Positions 20,990-34,202 of a stretch of 64,000 nt of DNA are shown one piece after another. Position 1 is the stretch's first letter; every line of letters starts with the position of its first letter. The translations under genes and the position numbers were made by a program. Origin of the DNA: Salvator merianae (taxonomy: Eukaryota; Chordata; Lepidosauria; Squamata; Teiidae); the NCBI GenBank assembly GCA_003586115.2, contig QVOM02000053.1, positions 5,065,316 to 5,129,315 on the forward strand. Reading direction: 5' to 3'. The notes under the pieces are model-generated. The model was given only the letters and a program-made list of their open reading frames with translations. It did not search any database and had not been told where the DNA came from.

Positions 20990-23737
20990 TGAAGAGGGCT
21001 ACAGGCCTACGCTGTCACTCCTGAATTGGATGCAGATGTGGCACGAGCCCTGCTTCCATAGCTGCTGCCCAAATGTTTTGTACCTTCAGTTGCTGCATAT
21101 AGAGGAAAAAATTCAATATATTACTATTATTATTCTGTTTGTTCTCCCTATTTTTATTAAAGGGTTCTGTATTAAAAGCTTCTGAACAGAGACTACTACA
21201 CATTACTTAAAGTAAAAAAGTGCAAAGCTTTCTTACTCGGCCCTATGAAAATAGATTATTTGTCACTTCTGTTTACACTGAGAATGTGTAAAATGTTCCT
21301 GGAATATTACAATGATCCCACTGAAACCTTTGGATTTATATCTTTCAAAATTCCTCGTGTTACTCTTATAAAGGTGCCTTCACTTTTGCATCAAAATTCC
21401 ACTTCAGGCAAAACTCAATGGCAACCCCATGGGGAAAGGGAAAAGAAAAAGACAACTGATCTTTTTCCAGCACTTGGAAATCACAGTGGGAGCCCGTGGG
21501 TTTCTTTTGTCAATACCGATTGCTAAGTGGTCTGCAGATAGGAAAACGTTACATTGCTGCTATTGACAATATGCCATTCTTTCTGAAATGTGCAACTAAC
21601 AGCTGGCTTGAGAGATAATGAAAGACTAGGATACTGGATCATAAAAAAGACTATATAGCCTTTCTGTTTCCACAGTGAAGTTGTGATTTGCAAAGTGTGT
21701 GTGAGAAATGCTCTTTAAAAAAAAAAGAGAGAGAGAGAAAACAAAACATATGATATACCCATCCACCTATTCATATCACAAAATATATAATTCCAATTTA
21801 TTATATGACTCATTTCATTTCACCTGCTGCTGTTAAGTCAGACATTTTTCACTTTATATAAAAATATGGAAATGGTTTATGGAAATAAACATTGAAAACA
21901 AGGATAAAAAATACTTAATTAATTAATACTTAATTAAAAATTTAAACGTTATTTGGGGTAAGGAAAAACCAGCTGTTCACACAAGGAATGCCTGAGTAAA
22001 GAGAGAGGCTTCTCTTACCTGATGTTATGAGCCATGTCCCGGGAATATTGGTTTTAATGGGGAAAATAGTTCACTCACTGCACTAATATCCTTGTCCCTT
22101 TCCCAGACCCAGGCGTCTCTATTAGCTCCTATAACAGATGCTGCTTCCCCCTTGTGTTGGGGTTAATTTCTGCATAAACTGCTGATAGGACTGCTGGGAA
22201 CTGCTAGTTGTTTTGGGAACTCAAATTTAAACTGGTCTGAGCATAGCATGGGCATATGCAACAAAGTGGGGATAGAATGCTTAATATATATCCTGTGTTG
22301 CACTAAACTTTTTGTAATCTGTTATCAAATCAAACTTGAAAACTTGGTTAAGATACTCTTTGCTTATGTTCCTTGGATGGAGCATGGGGTAGTGGTTCTG
22401 ACACAGATCTTGAATGAGCTTTGAGGTTAGCCTGGAAGAGCTGTCCCAATGTGGAAGGCCTTGTTCTAGACCACATGCACCACTCCAGCACGTGAGTTAC
22501 TCCAATGAAAATGGACCACCTGGAGCAGTTCAATGAAGCTACATGTAGAAATGCCCTATGTGTACAACTGATCTTGAGCCCTCTGTTGCATGCACATTGT
22601 GGTCATTAGCATTTATAGTTAGGCCATTTGAATAAGTAGTGCTTTTCTTTTTAATACCAAGGAACTTGTTGAGGCTTCTTCGCTGCTTGCAAAAATCACA
22701 CTGCCTTCTGCCACAAGGCTTTAGCATTTATGCAATGATTTCATCTGCTCTCATAACTTTATCCCTTTTCACTTGAGGCATGACAGCTTTTAAATGTGCT
22801 GTAGAGGTTGTAATATTCATAGTGATGTGAGTTCATTGTATGTTACAGTGGTGGAAACCTGAGATAACCAGCATATGGCCCTTCTGATCCAGGTAAGGTT
22901 AGAGCTGATAATAGGCACTCCTGCCATAGAGGTCACCTAAGGCTCCACTGAGATAAATGATTCTAACCCCTTTTGTGCACTTTCTTTTCTTGCTCTGTCC
23001 TGGGATATGCAAACCTTACCATGCTGAGACGGGTTGCCACTGGAGCAGGACAATGCTACCCAGGGCTGCACCAGGCTCAGTTGCCATCATGAAACTTTTC
23101 ATTCCTGGCCTTTGGAATTTGTAGCTTGGCCCTTTCCAGGGGGTGCCCACTGAATGACTACTGTCAGACTGATTAGTGTACCTTGTTGGATTCTATGAAA
23201 TGCTACAAAAACTGTTGTGAAGACTAATTTTACAATAACATAATTTCTGTTTCACACTCAGTGGGATAACTCAATACTTGTGGCAAGACTCTAGAAATAT
23301 GCAGAAATGGATTTGTTTTGATACAGAGGCAAGTCAGGATTACTGAAAACGAGTGTTATAGAAATCTGCAAGACAAGAAACCAAAGCACAAGAGTAAGTT
23401 CACTTCTGAATGTCTCAAAAGAAACAAAATTAAGATTTCGGAATGACCTAGTCAAAGTGCTGACAGGAGCAGGCTGTTCATGCTTGAAAGCCCTTCAATG
23501 TGGCTGAAATAATATAATTCTACAAAGAAAACTGGAGGAAGATTCCTTCACAGCAATGTAAAAGATCTCCATTTATCAGAAGTACTTTGTTGCAGTTGTT
23601 GCTGCTAAAAGTGACACAACCAGATATTAAGTTTAGGGGACAGTATAGGTGTTTGATAACTTCTTATCTTTAGTAAGTGAAATGCATTTTTTTTGTTGTT
23701 TACTCAGACTGCATATTTTTGAGGTACCTTTGCAAAC
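20990..23737. other. Intergenic stretch, no gene seen
   Basis: About 2.7 kb of mostly unique-looking AT-rich DNA. ORFs (for example 21245-21526 and 22348-22533) show no motif. A short GA run lies at about 21727-21739. Confidence 0.5.
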
Positions 23738-23995
23738 AGAATTGCCCCAACTGTGGATGCAGGAGAAAACCCTATGTCACACAGTTTTTAAAATAAGTGC
23801 TTAAAATCCTCCTACCTAGCTTTTTTTCATCTGTCATCACCTTCCCTGTTTGCCTCCCGTTGGCTGACTCCAGCCCATTTTTTTAAGGGCTCCAACTGAA
23901 TGGCAGTTTTAGCAGGCTGGGATTGGCTTGGAGCCACCAGCCTCCCACCCCATCTGACTCAAACTGCAGTGATTTACCTCCAGAATGATTCTTTC
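23738..23995 (-). repeat. Dispersed family C, copy C3
   Basis: The reverse complement is colinear with C2: 'cagtttgagtcagatgggg', 'ggtgggaggct', 'gggaggcaaacaggga', 'acttattttaaaaac' and 'gacatagggttttctcct'. Copies in both orientations show that this is a mobile family. Confidence 0.6.
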
Positions 23996-25509
23996 GTGAT
24001 ATTCAAAGGCATGGGGACAAGGTAGAACATTTTTTTAATATTTTATGTTTGTCCCTAGGATTTCAAAATTGTCCCAGGAGCATCTAAAAACACATCTCTG
24101 AACACACAGATTGTCTTTCTCTCATATTAAATTTTGTTTGAAGATCTGAAACAAATTAAGTGTGGCAAATATGCAAAAAATAGAAGAAATCAGGAATAGA
24201 TCAATTTTTTTCCCCCACAACACTATATGTGGGATATCACAAGGTGAAATCCTATGCACAATCATATGAAACCAGACCTGGTTAAACACTGTGTTCAGTA
24301 ATTCTTCCATGCAAGGGTAAGTGAACCCAAGGGTGATGTGACACCATTACTTTGCTCTTATTGGCCAGCCATTCCACCAAATATGCTTATCAATTTGTAA
24401 TTTCTTCAAATGATTCTGTAGCTCTGTGGACAAGGAAGAAGGGCAGTAAAGAATGGAGGAAAGATGGTTTTCATCTACATTTGTTCCACAATGTTTGATA
24501 GTCAAATATTTATTTGAAGGAATGTTCCAGAAGAAGATACACATTTTTTTTCCCACCAGTGTTTATTCTATACAATCTGTGTTTTAACACAAGACTTGCT
24601 GTAAAAACAAATCAAGTCACCACATTTTCCTTTGTACATACAATCGTATTGCTCTCCTTCCAGGTTGTAGTTTTGTAAAGTCAACGTGTGGAGTGAAATG
24701 ATAATGTCTTTTATTCTTAGTTTTCTTTGGGATTTTGAATACATCTATCACTTTCCTTGCAAAAGCCTATATATCTGTTAATACATTAACATGCTCTTGT
24801 ACACAAAGAGACTTTATCTGGATTCTGTCTTGTATTTTTTTTTTCCTTCTTTCAAAGAAACACCAATCACCGAAATGACTTTTTTCTTTTCTCTTCAAAG
24901 CTGTAAGTTGAATATTTTGAGAAAACTGTCAGCTTACAATAAATAATACCTAACACCATCAGGCTATTGCTATTATCAGTTCCAGGGCAATTGCTGCCTT
25001 TTTCAGTACTTTCTAAAATCTTAATTTGGAGGGGAAAAAAAAAAAAAAAACTTTACTCTTTTATGCCTATTAAGAGAAAGCAGCAGCTTGCTTTAGAGAA
25101 TAATGTCACTCGAACTACTCAGCGGGTCTTTGCCAAATTCAAAATCATTTGCAGATGCCTATTCACCTATCAGACGTTTTAAAGATGAATCTGGGCGGGT
25201 GAAAACTTTTTCTCTCTTCTTTTTTTTCCAAGTGATAAGAGCCATGGATTTATCATGGCTGTTCACATCATTAAGTCTCTTTCAGTAAGTCATAATAGGT
25301 GCTTACGTGATATAGTTGGTGACTGGGCCAAATCAGAAGAAGACGTACAAGAGATCAAAGGCTCATAACAAGCTTATTTTTTAAATCGAATACTTAAATT
25401 ATTTTGTTTTCTCTATTCCCTTCCCTAGATCAGAGTGAAAAAAATTCTTAATGCAGGGCTATTGTCCCTCCGCATCACAGCTCCTACTGTTGAGGCCTTT
25501 CTAGCTTTA
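23996..25509. other. Intergenic stretch, no gene seen
   Basis: No coding feature. A poly(A) run lies at about 25034-25050. The segment 24560-24990 is free of recognised repeats and could be conserved noncoding DNA, but nothing in a single sequence can show that. Confidence 0.45.
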
Positions 25510-25700
25510 TGTGGTTTTATTTCTTTATTGAAATATTTCAATTCAGCCTTTCAGACAAAAGTCTTCAGGCAGGTTAACACTAACAATAAAAAGCAATGTG
25601 AAACACCCTAGAAGGTAGACTAAAGTGCCGACTGGTGAAAGAAATAGTCAAACTATTGAAGGCAAGGACTACAGGCAACATTCTGCTGCCTGCCGAAGTA
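25510..25700. repeat. Dispersed repeat of the 'caggttaaca' type
   Basis: The order 'ttcagcctttcagacaaaag', 'cttcaggcaggttaacac', 'aacaataaaaagcaatg' matches the lead block of a frequent squamate interspersed repeat that normally reads like 'cccacctttctc...gcaggttacaac...aataaaaacaa'. Related pieces are at 28378 and 38764. Confidence 0.35.
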
Positions 25701-27362
25701 GCGGCTAATTGTCAAATGGTGGCTGGCTGGACAGCTTGCAATTATTAGTGAAAAGAGAGAGTCTTGGAAGCACTTTGCATGGATCAAGAGGAGAAATAAT
25801 TGTGGCAATGGCTGAGACACAAGGTTTTTCTGTCAGTTGGAGGGCGAGAGTTTTTCTTAACTTCAGCTAACAATACAGCATGAATTCCTAGGCTTGAAGC
25901 TGCACTACAGAGCACTCAGTCAGGTGAACAAGGAAGTCACAGAGGGAGAAGCAACAAGGGCCACTGTGTGGGGATTGTTTTATTAGCCAAATTCAGAATT
26001 CAGTGAAAAGATGAGGCTAAGTTCCGGGTACCTCAGTGTCTGGGGAGAGGCAATGCCACAGTCCAGAGCCCCCAATTCAATGAACTCATTCCTCGCCAAT
26101 GACCCACTTGAATCCCAGCAATTATTCCACACACACGGAATGCTGAAGAATACCTACAGACACTGAACAGGCAGGGAGATACATTTCGTTCTTGATTGCC
26201 ACCTATATGACACCTATTTTTTACCTATTTACTCTGGCCATTGGCTGCTGATACATTTGCAGAAGAATATAGACAATGCTATTTTGAAAGCAAGTCTTCA
26301 CATCATGGACACATTATACCACAGGCTCCTGAGGCCACTATGAACTCTTGCTTTGAAGCCGTTTAAATCACCATCTACAGGTGCATCATGTGGAAAAGCA
26401 GCTAAGATTTTTTTTTTTTTTTTTAGGAAATAAATCTTTTCATATTCTGCTATTCTTCACTTAAAGCTAGTTTACTTTTTGTAGAGAAATACACTCCTTT
26501 CCATATGTTCCATGTCCTGAAGTTTCAATTTCATCTTTAATTAAAAAATGGAAAATTAACATTTCCTTTTTTCTCTGGTTTGATCGGTAGAAAAAAAAAT
26601 GTTATTGTAACTATTCTTTTGTGTCTCTTTAGACAACCACATTGAGGAGTTCATGTCAAAATAATATCATGATTTTATAGTGTAATGAATAAAAAAATAC
26701 CCAATTAAAATGCCAGCTGTCCTGGTTGCACAACATAATAGCATGAGGAACCAATATAGACATGAAATAGTACCTCCAACATGTGCCGTTTGTTATGGTA
26801 AGAAGAATATTCAGAAAATTCATAACCATACTTTTAAAATAATGAATATATCAACATTAAATCTTTTTAATGTTGAATTACTAGAAATTTTGCTACATGA
26901 GAAAAAGGTGCATTGTGTACAGAGTTTATCCTGGTCTACCAAAATGTCACTCTGTTGAAACAACAACAACAACAAAACACTTGACTGATTTGATTTATTT
27001 TTGAGAAACACTAGCTGGTTCCTAGTAATGCTAGAATTTATGCATCTGTGAATATATTTGATTTCAGCTACAATCCCCGTTGAATGTGTGGCGGACCTCT
27101 CAGAGAAGGTACAGTGAAAGATGAATGCCAAAATCTAAAGAGTTGAGCATAGTTGTGTGCAAACATTAACAATGGCTCCCTAAATATAAATGAGATTCTA
27201 TTGTGTGTTTTGTTGTTATTAAGGATTAACCAAATTAGTCCCTTCTGCAGTGGGATTCTTTGGTAGGACTCTTTGCCATTTCTGAAACATTTCTGAAACA
27301 TTTCAACTTCTTCATGCAGAATACAGATTGCTCAAATGCACAAAATGTTTATATATTAAAAC

Positions 27363-27365
<3 letters not shown>
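25701..27365. other. Intergenic stretch, no gene seen
   Basis: No recognised gene. A poly(T) run lies at 26408-26424 and a short (CAA)n at about 26960-26975. Confidence 0.5.

Positions 27366-27396
<31 letters not shown>
27366..27396. repeat. (TA)n microsatellite
   Basis: About 31 bases of pure alternating TA. Confidence 0.95.
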
Positions 27397-27402
<6 letters not shown>

Positions 27403-27505
27403 ACATAAGAAACATATTTTATGTATACTGACAATGAGGGAGTATATTCTTCTAACACACTGAAACTGAAAACCAAATTCCAGAAACGGCACAATTCATT
27501 TTCCA

Positions 27506-27564
27506 TTTCTCTCTCTCTTTCTCTCTCTTTGGCTTTCTCTTTCTCTTTCTTTCTCTCTCACACA
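27506..27564. repeat. CT/CTTT-rich pyrimidine tract
   Basis: About 59 bases, almost all pyrimidine, made of CT and CTTT units. Confidence 0.9.
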
Positions 27565-28377
27565 CGATTAAAACAGATTTCTGGTTTCAAGTCAACCAGC
27601 TTATCCACTCAATCACTCAGGATCTGTAAGTGTTTTACTCCTTGATCTGAAATGAACATGGTTTGGCCTCTCTGTGCTCTTTGTGTGTGGTTTCCTTCAC
27701 TGAGAATGAGTCACTGACAATGCCTGAAAGATACAATCTGTCTCTAGGGATTGTCAACCTTTTTAAAAGTTGCTAATCTCTTGACAGTTGCAGCACGGTG
27801 TAATTTTTTTCTCCCACCATTCTATTTGTCATCTTCAGCAACCTATTTCGATCACAAGGTGCTAGTTACCCAGAAAATTGCTACTGCCACATTAAAGGTT
27901 CCAGCTTTTGCTGGGGTTGAGGATGTAATGCCCTTAAAATAATAATTTCAGGATAATAACTGATAGTAACCTGAGTAAAATTATTCCATTATTGGGCATC
28001 AGCAAAGAATTCTTCATCTTCTGATTTCAAACAAAGCCACAATGAGCTATGAGAAGAGTGGCCACAAAAAAGTAAAAAGAAAAAAGACAATATTTTTATT
28101 CAGAAATATTCATTATACTGTTGCACAGTGCTTCTGAAATAGCCATTAACTGATGTATCCTATAGCAATATATTTCAGTAAAAAGAAACATGTTAAGAAT
28201 ATCAATGGATCTGATAGATAGAGATCCCGTAACACTATATTGACTTTGTTTTCCCATATCTGGGCTCAAGCATGGTGGACATTTTCCATAAAGCATTTAT
28301 TTTCACTGTTTTGTATCTGGTTTATCTTAGTGGCCTTACCCCCACTATCTTGTTTTGCAACATGAATGCTATTTTCA
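27565..28377. other. Intergenic stretch, no gene seen
   Basis: Nothing recognised. Confidence 0.45.
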
Positions 28378-28560
28378 TTTTCATTTTCATCTTTATTTAT
28401 TATATTTATAAATCACCCCATATTGAATATATATTCAGATAAAAGATAAGTTACAAAATGTAACAATGCAAGGCTTATATAATTTATAAACAAGATGCAC
28501 TGCAATGTAGAAAATATAAAACACAGGAAATACAAATTATATACAAAACGGGATTTCTAA
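28378..28560. repeat. Dispersed repeat of the 'ttataaatcacccc' type
   Basis: A TTTATT lead, then 'tttataaatcaccccatatt', then A-rich sequence with 'ataaaacacaggaaata'. It resembles the worn lead block seen at 25510 and 38764. Confidence 0.3.
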
Positions 28561-28795
28561 ACCTGTATTCTTCAGAATACTAATGTTCTGCTGTGTTCAT
28601 AAGCTGCAAAGTTCCAGGAAAGACTTTTACTTTTCATCTTAAATAGAAAATAAGCTCCTGTTCTTCTACTATAGTGCTATAACACATAGAAAAAACAAAG
28701 GGTTTTGCCAATTTCAGTTAATAAATCTAACCAGGAAAGAGGGGAAACAACCTTTAAGGTTGAGTCTGAAATACAGCATCACTATCATTATTAGA
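28561..28795. other. Short unannotated stretch
   Basis: Nothing recognised. Confidence 0.4.
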
Positions 28796-29398
28796 GGGCC
28801 TGTTTGCACTTTGCACTACCGAGCATCAGGGAAGCTTACTAGCAAAATGCCTCCACACATTGTAGAGGTCTTGTGACCGGGAACAGCACATCACTGCTGC
28901 CAATCATGGATAGCTATAGAGCACAATTTAGAGCTCCACAGCTTTACTGCACACTGTGTGGTTCTACCAGTCGCCATGGCAGTGACTGGCCACTGCCTTG
29001 GTGACAATTGGGTGCACACCAGACCAGGCCTCATAAGACCATATTGGGTGTTGCATGGCCCGATCTGGCATCACAGGCCCAATCAGGGCATTGCAGGTCC
29101 GATTGGGGCATCACACGGGCCTGATTGGGCCTTTGTGCCCCAGCACACATGCACAATTGCATGATCGTGCATGCGTGATGGGCACATCCCATCAAAGATG
29201 GCCGCCACACCACAGGTAAGTGTGAATGGAACCTTACCTGAAGCTCACTATGAGCTCCAGCTAAGGTTCCAGACTACAATTTAGTGCACCAGCTGTAGAA
29301 GTGATCAGGAGTGGATGAAGCCTGCTCCTGGTCACTTTGACCAGCTTGCCGTGTGGACACACTTGGATAGCAAGCTACCATCAAGTGCGAATAGGCCC
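28796..29398 (+). mobile_element. MITE family A, copy A4 (full length, about 600 bp)
   Basis: The ends GGGCCTGTTTGCACTT and AAGTGCGAATAGGCCC are inverse to one another, with TTA just after the right end and TTAGA before the left. The interior is GC-rich with many 'gattggg' and 'catcaca' words and a long imperfect palindrome at about 29228-29270 whose outer arms are GGAACCTTA and TAAGGTTCC. The ORFs at 28958-29164 and 29031-29213 are repeat shadows. Confidence 0.75.
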
Positions 29399-29927
29399 TT
29401 ACAGACAGCACTCTACATGGGACTGTCAATATTAAAGAAAATAAACCCTGACTATTCATTGGAAAGAGAAATATTGAAGCTGAAACTCAAATATGCCGTC
29501 CACGTAATGAGAAAACAGGATTGATCAGAATCTGGGAAAGACTGAAGGGGAAATATTAATAAATGCTTCAAGATTGCAAACATTTATCTGTATCACATTT
29601 AAGAACTACATGGCACACAAGTATTTTACAAGCAAACATGCTTGCTAAATGTCACTGTTTGAACAATTAATATTTAACTTGCTGTAGGCTATTTTGATAA
29701 ATGTTAATTAAATATCTACAGATTTCTTATGAAGTTTATATACTAATGTGAACAAAATAAGGTATGTCCTACGTTTTGTAATTTTCTAGATAATTGAATA
29801 AGTATTAGATTTATCTTCCAAATGGCCAATAAGTTCTTTCAGAGTAATCATCTTATATTTAATTTAAAAAGAACAATATCTAGGCTCACTAGATCAGAAA
29901 AGAAAGTAAATTTATGGAAGAGCTATG
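29399..29927. other. Intergenic stretch, no gene seen
   Basis: Nothing recognised. Confidence 0.45.
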
Positions 29928-29965
<38 letters not shown>

Positions 29966-29981
29966 TTCTTTCTTTCTTTCT
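29928..29981. repeat. (CT)n/(CTTT)n microsatellite
   Basis: Pure CT for about 30 bases, then TTTC units. Confidence 0.95.
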
Positions 29982-30499
29982 AAATGCTGGATATATTTCA
30001 CCAGTGATTAAAAACTGATTGACCAAAAAATGCTTAATTCCAGGAGAAACACAACAATTCAAGAAAGAACGCATATGAAATAAAGAAACAAAGAAATGAA
30101 TGGACCTAGCTTTGGAGCCCCTAGGAATCCATTTTGGCAGCAATCTTTGGAATGCCACCAACAGGGCTTCCCCAGTAGTCCAGAATACAGAAGCAGGCCT
30201 TATGCATGTCTCTGTGTTTCAGACCAGACTGAGCTAGTATGCGGGGAAATCCTTGATATCAGAGACTACTTGTAATCCAGAAGAGAGGCCTTTGATCTGG
30301 ACTACACTTCATCCTGTGGGAGCTTTCATTCCCTGCCTCTGAAGTTGAGTTAGGATGAACCACAGCAATTTGGATAGCATTTGGCATTTGCTCTAATCTT
30401 GGCATTAATCACTTGATACAGGCCAAGAGTGGTCTTGCACAGTCTGCCCTGTGTGTGCTCTATGGAAACAGCTCTAGCATCTAGTCTGATAGTATCCCA
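29982..30499. other. Intergenic stretch, no gene seen
   Basis: Nothing recognised. Confidence 0.4.
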
Positions 30500-30850
30500 T
30501 TCTAATGTGGAATTGGACATGCAGCATGGACACCGTCTGCACTGCGTGGTTCTATCCTGGAAGATCAGCATTGTGAATGCTGGTATTCTGTGCTCAGTCT
30601 TCTCCATGACAGTGGCTGGGAAGCATCTGACCACTGCCGTGGCAACTGGCAGTGCCACACAGTATGCAGGTGTGCTCAGGTGCGATTGCAGGATAGTGTC
30701 ATCACAGCTGCCGCACACAGCACAGTTGTGCATTCACACCTGGAATGTACCTGCTATGCTGCTCCTGGTCATGAGGGCCTCCATGAAATGCAGAAGCACC
30801 TTGCTAGTGAGCGCCCTTGTTGCTTGCTAGTTCAAAGTGCGAAAAGGCCC
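30500..30850 (+). mobile_element. MITE family A, copy A5 (left end missing)
   Basis: The right end reads 'aagtgcgaaaaggccc'. The interior has 'atgacagtggctgg' and 'gaccactgccgtggcaact', matching A2 and A4. The 133-codon ORF 30429-30830 and the 127-codon antisense ORF overlap this copy and are shadows. Confidence 0.55.
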
Positions 30851-32384
30851 TCTGACCCTAGTACGTTTTTCTTACAGAGGGACAACATATCCCAAAAGCT
30901 CATGACCATGGCATGAACGTAGAAGTCATCTCTTACTGTCCTTCCTTCCAAATATTTATTGGCCTAATACCTCATAGCAAGTGGTCATCATAAAGCCATG
31001 AGGAAATGACAAGCCATTAAAAAACTTATCCTTCTGAAATGAAATACATCTATGTAAGTAGGGAGAATCAGACTCTGAGAGAGTGAATTTCACACATTAA
31101 TTGTTCTTTCAGTTTTGTTTTGTTTTAAACACGTATTTTGTTTTTTTCTATCCTAATACTGTCAACCAATTTCACTTAGAATTCTGGTGCTTGTTTCTTT
31201 TGCTGAAATTTTACTGAACCCTTTACTAGACCTGTTTTTAGTCGTGCAATCACATTTTCCTCCGTGCAGTTATGCAAACTTGATATAATATGGTTAATGG
31301 AAATTATGCAAGTTCTGTTTCACATGCTACAAAGCCCACAGTTAGGCTGCTGCCTTCCTAGCTAAACTTGTATTAAATTGCAGGCTTAATATTCTTGCGT
31401 TTCTGTACATTGAGGACTAACAAATATCTCCTCTGAGCAGAAAACAAATTATCAATTTAAGAGGCAAGTATTGAAAAGTCTGCTTTATAGATCACAACAC
31501 TATTATTCCTTAAGAAATGTCATTGGGGGGTTCCAGAGAAAAGGAAAGACACCATTAGCTGTTTTAAATGGTGTGTATAATATGTTTGATGTGATATTAT
31601 ATGTTGACTTAATATGCCACGGTTTTGTCATTTGGTTCCTAGCATACAGAACTCTAGATTATGTTTTCCATTTGTTTGCGATCAACAGTACTGTTCCTAA
31701 CTTAATCACAAAAATCTACAGTTTAATTTGACAAAAATCCCAGAGTTATTCTATTTGCATAAGTAAAATAGTTCTCTGAAGCGTAATTTTTTTTTTTTTA
31801 GATAGATGAAAGAGTCAACAGAAAGAAGAATGGAGGCAAACGCTGCTTGCACATTACCAGATGAAGAGCTCAGTAGAACCAGCCAAGTGTTAAATGGCGG
31901 CACAAATATTTGCATCCATTATCATTTGGGATAAAATTTAACAGCACATCATGAGGACTGAAGGAGTCTGAAATTGTCAGAGACATGATGACTGAAATGG
32001 CTTGTTGGCAAATTGATATACTGAGCAATGAGCATCCTGGACCTAATTGTGTTACGTTTTTAAAGCTCCCTCGCATATATCTTGAGGCTGAGGAACATTT
32101 ATAAGGGATATTGTGGCACCTCAAGTTCTGTATTTGATGACAGATTCATAAAAATAATGGGAAGCTAATGTGGTTCTGTAAATTACTTATTCAAAATTGG
32201 TCTTCTTGACTGAAGCAGCGTTCAGACTTTAATTCTTAATATGAAAACCAAAGCAAAATGGCATCTCATCTATAAAGTGTTTTCCTTAAGATAGAGCCCC
32301 CACTTCATCCTAAATTACTGATTCAAGGGAAAAAAAAAATAGTAACAACATGCATTTCTTATGTGCATGACAGTACGAAGCCCT
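30851..32384. other. Intergenic stretch, no gene seen
   Basis: AT-rich DNA. The 86-codon ORF 31471-31731 is hydrophobic but shows no domain. The part at 31230-31440 is repeat-free and carries two TTATGCAA words about 35 bases apart (31269-31276 and 31304-31311). Confidence 0.45.
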
Positions 32385-32462
32385 GACCCTGCCTTAGTCT
32401 GCTCTAGCATGTGGATTAAGCACTATAATCTGGACTAAGGCCCATAGCAGAAAGGGTCTGAT
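32385..32462. mobile_element. MITE family B, right-end fragment
   Basis: Contains 'cactataatctggactaagg' and ends 'agcagaaagggtc', matching the right end of B3. Confidence 0.5.
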
Positions 32463-33689
32463 ACTCAAAAGGCTCTCACAGTAATTAATGCTAGCAGCAG
32501 AATAAAGAGGATGAAGTTGTGTCTGAAGTGGGGAAGGTTACGTAGAAGACAATTTCCAGAAGTGAAATGAGCTTCCAAAGTAAATCAAAATGTTTATCTT
32601 CTTCTATTTTCTTTAAATAAGCTCTTTCCAACATATGACTGCTTGAGTTTGGGCTTACCGAAGTAGGATGTCATTCCGCAGAAAAGCCAAAAAAAGGTAA
32701 TTTAACTCAGGTGTTTCATTTTGCACTTGTAATGCACTGAGAATATTTACAGTGTGGTGTCTAATGGGCCTGAAAATCACACTTCCCCCTAAGGTTTGTG
32801 CTGAAGACGTGTCACAGCGGAGCAGTAGACTGTATAATCTTTACCGTGTAGGAGAAAAAGCTGTATCAGTAGCTACACATTACTTTTCTTCTTGCCAACA
32901 GTTTAGCACATTGGAAAGGAACTGGCACGGAGCTCAACTCCCAGAAGGGGTTGGAATGGCCAGAAAATCTCATCGTTTTCAGAATGAAATGTAAACCTGG
33001 CTAGCTTTGACCTTGTTTTTGTGGAACAATAATCTTTATCAACCTGGGAATCCAGAAAAGTAACAAGCATCTGGTAGGTGTAACTGTCACAGTTTCTAAG
33101 GCATGTGGAGATCCTGATGAGTCTCTTAGCATTGCACATGAAATAAAAGAAACAAACCATAAAGCAGGCAGTTTCTTTTGTCTAAAGACTGGCAACTGTA
33201 GAGGCTGGGGAAGGCTCCTCTTTTGCAAAAAGAATATGAGATGGTCTTAGAGCTAAAGCTGCTGTTATCAGTCAGGAACACCAGATTCCAAGGGAGAGTT
33301 ATAAGCACAGCAGAAGCAAAGGAGTCCGTAACTTGGACCCAGCAGTACGATAATTTATTCCATGAATGAGTCTGCTTCTGAACAGAATATTTGATTTAGA
33401 ATGGAAAGAGAATTGTATCAAAGGTTGCGTAAAACAGTGGGGACCCTTTTTTTTCCTCTTGTTGTCTGCACTTTGCAGTGGAGATCTGCAACTCAGGGCC
33501 ATGGATATCAGAGGGAGGGCAACAGCACCATTGAAAGCTTTGTTGTCACCCAATCAGACTGAGATCTGGTGCCTCGTACGCGCACACATAAATATCAGGA
33601 AGCACTGAAAAAAACGATGTAAGATGAGGCTGCTGAAGAAAGGGGATTTGGCTACTTGCCCACCCTCCAGACCTCTCAAGCTGGTGAAC
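32463..33689. other. Intergenic stretch, no gene seen
   Basis: No recognised exon or repeat; ORFs on both strands overlap one another without motif. Confidence 0.45.
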
Positions 33690-34185
33690 ATTAACACAAA
33701 GACGGCCGAAAAGGGCTTAGTAGGCTTGGTGCTACTTTCCTAGCAATTGTCGCAGGGCCATAAATATAGGCCTTTCTGTACTGAGACAGAGCACTGGAGC
33801 GGCAGACCCACCCTGCAGCAGGCCCAGCGAGTAGCAGGCCCATCCTGTGGCAGGCAGGCAGGCACATTCCAGGTCTGTCTGCTGCTTCCAAAGAGCCCTT
33901 GGAGGTAGCGTGGAAACTGTGAAGGCCGGGAACCAAAGTCCGGCCATCTTCATAGTGGATGACTGGCAGGCATGCACAGTGCACAGGCACGCACAGATGT
34001 AATCATGTGCGATTGGCAGATTGGGCCTATGGCATTGGGCCCATGCAATTGGCTGATCGGGTCCACGCAATCAGGCATCATGCAGCCTGATCACATCATC
34101 GCGTGGCCTGTGGGCATCAGGCATGCGTGATCAATGTGTCCCACCGGCCCGGACACTTCGCCACCAGGAAGGTGCGAATTGGTAA
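33690..34185. mobile_element. Composite of A- and B-type MITE sequence (A6)
   Basis: GC-rich. 'aggcctttctgtactgaga' at about 33768 looks like a B left end; from about 33955 to 34182 the words 'gactggcaggcatgcacagt' and 'gattgggcc'-like units and 'aaggtgcgaatt' look like A3 and A4. Borders are unclear; CpG is frequent for this window. Confidence 0.35.
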
Positions 34186-34202
34186 GAGTTAGTACAATCC
34201 CA

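Noticed and set aside
30350..30916. Overlapping ORFs of 127, 133 and 108 codons
   Set aside because: They lie in MITE copy A5; open frames on both strands come from the GC-rich repeat, and similar readings appear in other A copies.
31471..31731. Hydrophobic 86-codon ORF as a membrane protein
   Set aside because: AT-rich codons give hydrophobic readings by chance; no start context, domain or splice evidence.
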